From Candidatus Paralachnospira avium (lineage in GTDB: Bacteria > Bacillota > Clostridia > Lachnospirales > Lachnospiraceae): a DNA stretch of 64,000 nucleotides. The notes beneath the pieces are model-generated. The model did not search any database. It was not told the DNA's origin and saw only the letters and a program-made list of their open reading frames with translations. Below, one piece after another: positions 57,292 through 64,000 of this stretch (positions are counted from its first letter, which is position 1; each line of letters starts with the position of its first letter). The stretch is taken from positions 1 to 64,000 of the forward strand of contig CAJFUL010000014.1 in the NCBI GenBank assembly GCA_904420245.1, read 5' to 3'. The position numbers and the translations under genes are program-made.

Positions 57292-58410
57292 ATGAAGACG
57301 AAGCAAAAAGCCAATCTCCTGACCATCTGCGTCGACCACATCTCCAGCTGTATGGGACCGGTCATCCCCATCCTCATAGCCGGAGGGCTGGTGAAGCTTT
57401 TGGTGGTCATCCTCACCATGACCGGCCTTTTGGCCGAAGGCTCTTCCACGGAAGCGGTGCTCTCCCTCATCGGCGACGCGCCCCTCTATTTCCTTCCGTT
57501 CCTGGTGGCCTACACGGCCTCCATCCATTTCAAAGTCAACACGCCGCTGGCCATCGGCGCCGTCGGCGCCATGATGAGCCCGGACTTCATATCCCTGGTG
57601 GCGGGCGGCGGCAGCCTGTCCTTCGCCGGGATCCCTCTGGTGGGAGCCGACTATGCCTACAGCACCATTCCCATCATCCTGCTGGTAGCCTCCATGATCT
57701 TCATAGAGCGGCTGGTCCACAGATGTATGCCCAAGGTGCTGGACGAGATCCTGTCTCCCCTGGTCATCCTGCTGCTCTCTTCCCTGGCAGGCCTTCTGCT
57801 GATCGGCCCCATCGGCACCCTCATCGGGAATCTGCTGTCCGACGGCATGGCCTGGCTCCAGCTCCACTCCCCTGTCCTTGCCTGGAGTCTCTTCGCGGGG
57901 ATCCTTCCCCTGCTGGTGATCACCGGGATGCACTGGGTCTTTGTGGCCGTCGCCCTGGCGGATCTGGGCGCTACCGGAGTCGATGCCGGGATCATGGTGG
58001 CCTTTTTCATCCTGAGCCTGGCCCAGTCCGGCGCCTGCCTGGCCGTCTTCTTCCGTTCCAAAAGTACTTCTATCCGGAAGCTGGCTCTCAGCTGCTCCCT
58101 GACAGTCTTTCTGACGGGAGTCACGGAACCGCCCATCTACGGCATCACGCTGAAATACAAGCGGCCTTTGATCACCTCCATGATCGGCGCCGCCGTAGCG
58201 GGAGCTTATCAGGGGCTGGTGACCATCCACTGCTATGTGTACGCCTTCCCCGGCCTTCCGTCCTGCCTGATGTTCTCCGACCCGTCTGAGCCGGGAAACC
58301 TGGCAAAAGCCCTGATCGCCGCCGCCATCGCCTTTGCAGCCAGCTTCCTCCTCACCTTTTTCTTCGGAGGCAGTCCGTCCGAAAGCCCGGAGGGAGAAGC
58401 CGCTCAATAG
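57292..58410 (+). CDS. stand-alone PTS EIIC-domain membrane protein
   Basis: 372 aa; GPVIPILIAGGLVKLL, VTEPPIYGITLKYKRPL; no EIIA/EIIB domain. Confidence 0.87.
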   Translation: MKTKQKANLLTICVDHISSCMGPVIPILIAGGLVKLLVVILTMTGLLAEGSSTEAVLSLIGDAPLYFLPFLVAYTASIHFKVNTPLAIGAVGAMMSPDFISLVAGGGSLSFAGIPLVGADYAYSTIPIILLVASMIFIERLVHRCMPKVLDEILSPLVILLLSSLAGLLLIGPIGTLIGNLLSDGMAWLQLHSPVLAWSLFAGILPLLVITGMHWVFVAVALADLGATGVDAGIMVAFFILSLAQSGACLAVFFRSKSTSIRKLALSCSLTVFLTGVTEPPIYGITLKYKRPLITSMIGAAVAGAYQGLVTIHCYVYAFPGLPSCLMFSDPSEPGNLAKALIAAAIAFAASFLLTFFFGGSPSESPEGEAAQ

Positions 58411-59045
58411 CCAAGATCTTCTCCCACCAGGATCACCTTGATCCGGCCCGCGGGACTCGCGTTCCTGGTGATGAGGATCTGATTGCAGATGCAGTCCGGC
58501 GACAGACAGTTTTCACAGATGCCGGCGGACATGCAGGGCGTCCTGTGATCGAACCGGTGCTGGTTCGTGGGAGCGGCCACGTTCCTGGCCCGGCTCACCG
58601 CCTCCTCCACAGTCTTTGCTACTTTGTTGAGGCCGGCCACCACGATCACGTATTCCGGTCCGTATACCATGGCGGCCACCCGGTTTCCTCTCCCGTCGAT
58701 GTTGACCAGTACGCCGTCCTCGCTGACGGCATTGGCGCTGGTCAGGTAATATTCCGCATCGAAGGCGGCCCGGTAGGCCTTCCGGACTTCCTCCTCGCTG
58801 ACGGCCTCATCCCGGTCCGTGACCTGGTAGTTTCCTTCCTTAAGCGCCTTCGTAAGCCCCATATCCCGGATGGTCATGGAACCGCCCCAGGAGACGGAAG
58901 CTCCCTCCGGGATCAGCTCCAGGGCCTTCTTCACCGCCTCTTCGGCCGTTTCGCAGAAATACGCTTCAAAATGCCGCTTCTTTAAATTCCGTACGATGGT
59001 CTCCCCTCGTTTTTTCCGGCACATTTCCCTCGGTGAATTTCCCAT
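58404..59045 (-). CDS. LUD domain / lactate utilization-type protein
   Basis: 213 aa; EGASVSWGGSMTIRDMGL, YLTSANAVSEDGVLVNIDGRGNRVAAMVYGPEYVIVV. Confidence 0.91.
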   Translation of the reverse strand: MGNSPREMCRKKRGETIVRNLKKRHFEAYFCETAEEAVKKALELIPEGASVSWGGSMTIRDMGLTKALKEGNYQVTDRDEAVSEEEVRKAYRAAFDAEYYLTSANAVSEDGVLVNIDGRGNRVAAMVYGPEYVIVVAGLNKVAKTVEEAVSRARNVAAPTNQHRFDHRTPCMSAGICENCLSPDCICNQILITRNASPAGRIKVILVGEDLGY

Positions 59046-59064
59046 ATCCAGATCCTCCTTTTCT

Positions 59065-60012
59065 TCATCCTGCTCCGCCGGGAAAGTCCATTCCCTGGAA
59101 GAGCCCCATTTCCTTCATATCCCTGTGGAGCCGGTTCCACACCTTTTTTTTATCGCCGCTCCAGAGAGGCGCCAGCAAAAGCTTCTTCGGCCCGTCCCCG
59201 GTGATCCGGTGAAGGACGGTCTCCGGCCGCAGGCGGGCAATGGCCGCGAACAGGAGCTCTTCATACTCCGGGAAGGTGAGGGCCTTCACCTTCCCCTCCA
59301 GGAACAGCGGTTCCAGTCCGGTGCCCCTCAGGATATGGAGCAGCTGCAGCTTGACGCCCCAGATCTCCTCCCGGTTCAGATGATCGATGGTTTCCAGAAG
59401 CTCCTTCTTCCCCTCGCCGGGAAGCCCCAGTATCACATGGGCCACCACCGGGATTCCCGCCTTCCGGAGAGCCGCTGCGGCCCGGTCAAAACAGGAAGTC
59501 TCATATCCTCTGCGGATAAAACGGGCCGTTTCCTCATGGATGGTCTGGAGGCCCAGCTCCACCCACACCGGCTTGACGCGGTTCAGCCTGCCGAGGAGCT
59601 CCAGGACCTCCTCCGGAAGGCAGTCGGGCCTGGTGGCGATGGAGAGGACCTCCACCTCCTCATCGGCCATGGCCTCGGAAAAAAGCCGCTCCAGCCGGGC
59701 TGCGGGCGCGTAAGTATTGGTATACGCCTGGAAATAGGCGATATAGCCTGCCTTCCCGGTCTTCGGCAGCTTCTTCTCCACCAGGGCCTTCGCCGCCGCC
59801 AGCTGTCCGGCTATGGACAGGGACGGATCCGGGGCGAAATCTCCCGACCCGCCTTCGCTGCAGAAGATGCAGCCGCCGGATCCGGCCGTCCCGTCCCGGT
59901 TGGGGCAGCCCATGCCGCCGTTTAAGGAAAGCTTATAGAGTTTTTTCCCAAACTGTCTTTTGACCTCAAAATCCAGCGAATGGTACGGACGTTCATCCCA
60001 GTTTCCCGCCAT
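59065..60012 (-). CDS. TIGR01212 family radical SAM protein (YhcC-like)
   Basis: 315 aa; GGMGCPNRDGTAGSGGCIFCSEGGSGDFAP, WVELGLQTIHEETA. Confidence 0.94.
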   Translation of the reverse strand: MAGNWDERPYHSLDFEVKRQFGKKLYKLSLNGGMGCPNRDGTAGSGGCIFCSEGGSGDFAPDPSLSIAGQLAAAKALVEKKLPKTGKAGYIAYFQAYTNTYAPAARLERLFSEAMADEEVEVLSIATRPDCLPEEVLELLGRLNRVKPVWVELGLQTIHEETARFIRRGYETSCFDRAAAALRKAGIPVVAHVILGLPGEGKKELLETIDHLNREEIWGVKLQLLHILRGTGLEPLFLEGKVKALTFPEYEELLFAAIARLRPETVLHRITGDGPKKLLLAPLWSGDKKKVWNRLHRDMKEMGLFQGMDFPGGAG

Positions 60013-60015
60013 GGC

Positions 60016-60663
60016 CTAAGTCTCCAGGAGCCGACTTCCAAGCTCCTGCACCGAGGAGACGATGACGGAACAGCCCGCCTCCTCAAGCTCCTGCCGGCTT
60101 CCATATCCGTAAGTGACCCCGATACAGTCCACGCCTGCTTCTTCCGCGCCCAAAACGTCGTGCTTCCTGTCTCCCACCATCACCACATCGCTCCCGTCGG
60201 TCTGAAACCGCCGCAGAGCCTCCTCGATGACTTCCGCTTTCCGGACCCGGCTTCCGGAGAGTTCGCTTCCCGTCACAAACTCAAAAGGCTCCCGGATGCC
60301 GAAATGGGAAAGGATGGGCTCCGCGAAGACCCAGGGCTTGGAGGTGGCCACTCCCAGCCGTTTTCCCGCTCTGAGGAGCTCCTCCAGAAGCTCCGGGATC
60401 CCCTCATAGAGCCGGTTCTCAAACATCCCCTTTTCCCGGAACCGTTCCCGGTACTTTTCCACCGCCAGATCCGCCTGTGCCCCTGTAAAGTTACAGTACT
60501 CCATGAACATCTCATGGAGAGGCGGCCCGATGAAGGCAATCAGCTTCTCCCGGTCCGGCTCTGCGTATCCCAGAGCCTCCATCCCATACTGGACGCACCG
60601 GGTGATGCCCTCCTTGGGATCGGTCAGCGTTCCGTCCAGGTCAAACAAAATGATCTGTGCCAT
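60016..60663 (-). CDS. HAD family hydrolase (phosphoglycolate phosphatase-like)
   Basis: MAQIILFDLDGTLTDPKEGITRCVQYGMEALG; VMVGDRKHDVLGA. Confidence 0.92.
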   Translation of the reverse strand: MAQIILFDLDGTLTDPKEGITRCVQYGMEALGYAEPDREKLIAFIGPPLHEMFMEYCNFTGAQADLAVEKYRERFREKGMFENRLYEGIPELLEELLRAGKRLGVATSKPWVFAEPILSHFGIREPFEFVTGSELSGSRVRKAEVIEEALRRFQTDGSDVVMVGDRKHDVLGAEEAGVDCIGVTYGYGSRQELEEAGCSVIVSSVQELGSRLLET

Positions 60664-60767
60664 GATGTCTCCTCCTCTGTTCCCAAAATACCATACTTTC
60701 CAAAATCTTGCAATCACCGCCTGCAGAGGGTATAATAATCCCAGATTTTCAGAAAGGATACCGGAAC

Positions 60768-61532
60768 ATGACTGTGCTCTATCTCTCCCATCTCATCGAG
60801 GACGCCGCCCTCACCTCTCTCCTGGAGGCGCATCCGGGGATCGGGATCGAAACCATCGAATTCGGCATCGGGGAAAACCTGGACCATATGGAACAGACAA
60901 CAGACCGCTATGAAGGCCGTATGGGCGGCTGGATCCGAAACCGCCCCTTTTCCATCCACGGCCCGTTCTTAGACTTGAATCCGGGCAGCTACGATTCCCT
61001 GATCCGGGAGGCCACCATGACCCGCTTCCTCCAGTCCTACTCCTGCGCCAGAGCCCTGGGAGCGGACCGGATCCTCTTCCACACGGGCTTTTCCCCGGAC
61101 ACCTGCTTTGAGACCGGCTGGCCGGATATGGCCGCAGAGTTCTGGAAGCGCTTTCTGGAGCATACGGACGGCAGCATCCAGATCCATCTGGAAAATGTAC
61201 TGGACCTCCACTGGGAGACGGTGGCCTCCATCCTGGACCGGGTGGACTGTCCCTACTTCACCGCCTGCCTGGACGCAGGTCACGCCCATGTCTATTCTCC
61301 CCAGACGCCTCTTGAGTGGCTGGAGGGCCTGGGGAGCTCCATCGGCCACCTCCACCTCCACGACAACATGGGAGACCTGGACAGCCATCTGGCCCTGGGA
61401 AAAGGAAACATCCCTCTGCGCCCGCTCTTTGAAAAGATCCGGCTCTGCTGTCCGGACGCCTCCATCACTCTGGAGAATCCGGAACAGGAAGCTCTGGAAG
61501 AAAGCATCTCTGTCCTATCCCGCTTTCTGTAA
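60768..61532 (+). CDS. sugar phosphate isomerase/epimerase-like TIM barrel
   Basis: 254 aa; IHLENVLD, YFTACLDAGHAHVYS, HLHLHDNMGDLDSHLALGKGNI. Confidence 0.87.
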   Translation: MTVLYLSHLIEDAALTSLLEAHPGIGIETIEFGIGENLDHMEQTTDRYEGRMGGWIRNRPFSIHGPFLDLNPGSYDSLIREATMTRFLQSYSCARALGADRILFHTGFSPDTCFETGWPDMAAEFWKRFLEHTDGSIQIHLENVLDLHWETVASILDRVDCPYFTACLDAGHAHVYSPQTPLEWLEGLGSSIGHLHLHDNMGDLDSHLALGKGNIPLRPLFEKIRLCCPDASITLENPEQEALEESISVLSRFL

Positions 61533-61610
61533 AAGATCCTCTGCGGGCTGTATAGGCGGCAGAATCCCTCTCCGCCGTAGCGCGCTCCCGCGGAGTGTTT
61601 TTCTATAAAG
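61531..61610. repeat. intergenic repeat family copy
   Basis: AAAAGATCCTCTGC...GGCAGAATCCCTCTCCGCCGTAGCGCGCTCCCGCGGAGTGTTTTTCTATAAAG; aligns to 29533-29600. Confidence 0.65.
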
Positions 61611-61611
61611 T

Positions 61612-61656
61612 AAAGAAGCCCCCGAAAGCCGCTCAAAAGCGGCCCCGGGGGCTTTC
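61612..61656. terminator. terminator between convergent isomerase and ABC exporter genes
   Basis: AAGCCCCCG...AGCCGCTCAAAAGCGGC...CGGGGGCTTT long stem. Confidence 0.75.
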
Positions 61657-61706
61657 CCGCGCTCCGGGACAAAGCTCCCTTCACGCTAGTAAAACTCTCT
61701 TTCCCT

Positions 61707-63602
61707 TTATTCCAGTTCAAAGGCGCCTGTATACAGCTGATAGTACTGTCCCTTCTGGGCCAGCAGCTCCTCATGAGTACCTCTCTCGATGATCCGCCCG
61801 TGATCCAGTACGATGATGACGTTGGAGTTTTTCACGGTGGACAGCCGGTGGGCGATGACGAATACAGTCCTTCCCACCATCAGGGCATCCATCCCTCTCT
61901 GGACGATGGCCTCGGTCCTGGTGTCGATGGACGAGGTGGCCTCATCCAGGATCATGACAGGCGGGTCCGCCACCGCCGCCCTGGCGATGGACAGAAGCTG
62001 CCTCTGTCCCTGGGACAAGTTGGCTCCGTTTCCGGAGAGCATGGTCTGGTATCCATCCGGCAGCCGGGTGATGAAGTCATCGGCTCCGGCCAGCTTGGCC
62101 GCCCCGATGCACTCCTCATCAGTGGCATCCAGCTTTCCGTACCGGATATTCTCCATGACGGTGCCGGTAAACAGATTGGTATCCTGGAGGACCATGCCCA
62201 GGGAGTGGCGCAGATCTGCCTTTTTGATCTTGTTGATGTTGATGCCGTCATAGCGGATCTTTCCGTCGGCAATGTCATAGAACCGGTTCAGCAGGTTGGT
62301 GATGGTGGTCTTTCCGGCTCCGGTGGCGCCTACGAAAGCCACTTTCTGTCCCGGCTTCGCGTAGAGGCTGATGCCGTGGAGCACCGTCTTGTTCTCCACA
62401 TATCCGAAATCCACGTCAAAGAGCCGGACGTCTCCCTGCAGCTTCGTATAGGTCACGGTGCCGTCCGCCTGATGGGGATGCTTCCAGGCCCACATGCCGG
62501 TCCGCTCCTTGCTCTCGACGATCTGACCGTTTTCTTCCCGTGCCCGGACCAGGGTCACATAGCCGTCATCCTGCTCCGGCTCCTCATCCATCAGCTCGAA
62601 GATCCTGGCAGTACCGGCCAGACCCATGACAACGGCGTTGACCTGGTTGGACACCTGGCTGATATTTCCCACGAACTGCTTGGTCATATTGAGGAAGGGC
62701 ACCAGGATGCTGATGCCGATGGGAAGGCCGGACAGGCTCACATTGGTCGCGCCGGAGATCAGCAGGATGCCGCCCACCAGGGCCACCACCACATAGAGGA
62801 CGTTTCCGATGTTGTTGAGGATCGGCATCAAGGTGTTGGCATACCGGTTGGCCGTCCTGGCCTCCTGGAACAGCTGTTCATTGAGCTTGTCGAAATCCTC
62901 TTTCGTCTCCTCCTCATGACAGAAGACCTTGACCACCTTCTGGCCATTCATGATCTCCTCCACAAAGCCCTCTACTTTTCCCAAAGCCACCTGCTGGCGC
63001 AGGAAGAACCTGGCGGAGCCGCCTCCGATCTTCCTGGTCACAAACAGCATGACGGCCACTCCGGCGATGACCACCAGGGTCAGCCACAGGCAGTAATACA
63101 GCATGATGCCCAGGACCGTCAATACGATGATGCTGGACAGCAAAAGCTGCGGAAAGCTCTGGGAGATCATCTGACGGAGCGTATCGATGTCGTTGGTATA
63201 GTGACTCATGATATCGCCGTGGTTATGGGTATCAAAGTATTTGACAGGAAGCCGCTGCATCCCGTTGAACATCTTGACACGCAGCTTCTTTAAGGTCCCC
63301 TGGGTGATCACCGCCATCATCTGATGGAACGCAATGCCCGCTGCCAGGGATACCAGATAAAAGACCACCAGAAGCGTCACCAGCCGGAGGATCTGAGGCC
63401 CCACCACGTTCCAGTCCCCATTCTTCCAGTTCTGTTCCACCAGGGAGATCACATTCTGCATGAATACTGCCGGAATGGAGCTGACCACCGCATTGATAAG
63501 GATACAGACGATGGTAAAGGGCATTAAAACAGGGAAAAAACCCAGCATGGTTTTAAGGAGACGTCCGACGACTCCCTTTCTCTTTATTTTCTTAGTTTTC
63601 AT
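61707..63602 (-). CDS. ABC exporter, fused TMD-NBD half
   Basis: about 631 aa; AFVGATGAGKTTITNLLNRFYD, LSQGQRQLLSIARA, MILDEATSSIDTRTE. Confidence 0.95.
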   Translation of the reverse strand: MKTKKIKRKGVVGRLLKTMLGFFPVLMPFTIVCILINAVVSSIPAVFMQNVISLVEQNWKNGDWNVVGPQILRLVTLLVVFYLVSLAAGIAFHQMMAVITQGTLKKLRVKMFNGMQRLPVKYFDTHNHGDIMSHYTNDIDTLRQMISQSFPQLLLSSIIVLTVLGIMLYYCLWLTLVVIAGVAVMLFVTRKIGGGSARFFLRQQVALGKVEGFVEEIMNGQKVVKVFCHEEETKEDFDKLNEQLFQEARTANRYANTLMPILNNIGNVLYVVVALVGGILLISGATNVSLSGLPIGISILVPFLNMTKQFVGNISQVSNQVNAVVMGLAGTARIFELMDEEPEQDDGYVTLVRAREENGQIVESKERTGMWAWKHPHQADGTVTYTKLQGDVRLFDVDFGYVENKTVLHGISLYAKPGQKVAFVGATGAGKTTITNLLNRFYDIADGKIRYDGININKIKKADLRHSLGMVLQDTNLFTGTVMENIRYGKLDATDEECIGAAKLAGADDFITRLPDGYQTMLSGNGANLSQGQRQLLSIARAAVADPPVMILDEATSSIDTRTEAIVQRGMDALMVGRTVFVIAHRLSTVKNSNVIIVLDHGRIIERGTHEELLAQKGQYYQLYTGAFELE

Positions 63603-64000
63603 CCTGATCACCCGCCTTATTCTGAGAGATATAGATCTCCCGATAGATTTCATTGCTCTTAAGGAGCTCTTCATGGGTTCCAACGGCGTTGATCCGTCCG
63701 CCTTCCATCACGATGATCCTGTCCGCGTCCTCCACGGAGGCCGTACGCTGGGCAATGATGATCTTGGTGGTCTCCGGTATGTAGGTTTTCATGGCCTTCC
63801 GGATGCTGGCGTCGGTCTTCGTATCCACGGCGCTGGTGGAATCGTCCAGGATCAGGATCTTGGGCTTTTTCAGAAGGGCTCTGGCGATGCAGAGTCTCTG
63901 CTTCTGTCCGCCGGACACATTGGTACCTCCCTGCTCGATGTAAGTATCGTAGCCCTCCGGAAACTGGCTGACAAACTCATCGGCGCAGGCCAGTTTACAG
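63592..64000 (-). CDS. ABC exporter partner half, partial (runs off right edge)
   Basis: Frame open to 64000: CKLACADEFVSQFPEGYDTYIEQGGTNVSGGQKQRLCIARALLKKPKILILDDSTSAVD; overlaps start of downstream half. Confidence 0.93.
   Translation of the reverse strand, partial: CKLACADEFVSQFPEGYDTYIEQGGTNVSGGQKQRLCIARALLKKPKILILDDSTSAVDTKTDASIRKAMKTYIPETTKIIIAQRTASVEDADRIIVMEGGRINAVGTHEELLKSNEIYREIYISQNKAGDQDEN

Noticed and set aside
57247-58407. 386-aa minus-strand ORF opposite EIIC
   Set aside because: Low-complexity Gly/Asp/Gln/His-rich shadow ORF; the plus-strand product is a coherent membrane protein.
61773-63293. 506-aa plus-strand ORF opposite an ABC exporter gene
   Set aside because: Antisense to an unmistakable ABC transporter; low-complexity His/Gln/Gly/Asp-rich translation.
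1-64000. CRISPR arrays, tRNA/rRNA genes, toxin-antitoxin or defence islands
   Set aside because: No regularly spaced repeats, no recognisable tRNA/rRNA sequence and no defence-type genes were seen.

Overview
The window is a chromosomal segment of a GC-rich, spore-forming Firmicute, probably Lachnospiraceae-like (judged from gene content and gene order, not from a search). It is almost entirely core and metabolic genes. I see no rRNA, tRNA, CRISPR array, prophage or intact mobile element. Main blocks: glmS with an upstream glmS ribozyme; a xer / yneA-like / lexA SOS locus; the radical SAM(TIGR03960)-TIGR03936-rng-rplU-prp-rpmA-obgE-yhbY-nadD/yqeK-rsfS cluster; an NCS2 permease and a membrane pyrophosphatase; a MarR/MATE pair; an ABC transporter; an Acetobacterium-type rnfC2-metV-metF methylene-THF reductase operon; an Hpt and REC-HD-GYP pair; DUF368 (PopT-like) and mgtE; a hisZGDB-HisIE operon; recU, rluA-type, YgiQ, RsmF-type and RelQ-type genes; a ylbJ/coaD/rsmD/SASP sporulation-linked region; and a heterodimeric ABC exporter cut by the right edge. 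Points most worth follow-up: five SOS-box-like sites between yneA-like and lexA; a hairpin-rich leader before the NCS2 permease; a MetV-like domain on the RnfC2 protein sharing a 53-bp identical DNA block with metV; a family of intergenic repeats beside terminators of minus-strand genes; a degenerate HisA/HisF-like domain fused to HisIE; a palindrome at the hisZ promoter; and a cysteine-containing C-terminal sensor-like domain on a REC-HD-GYP protein. All family calls come from reading the translations; no database search was run.
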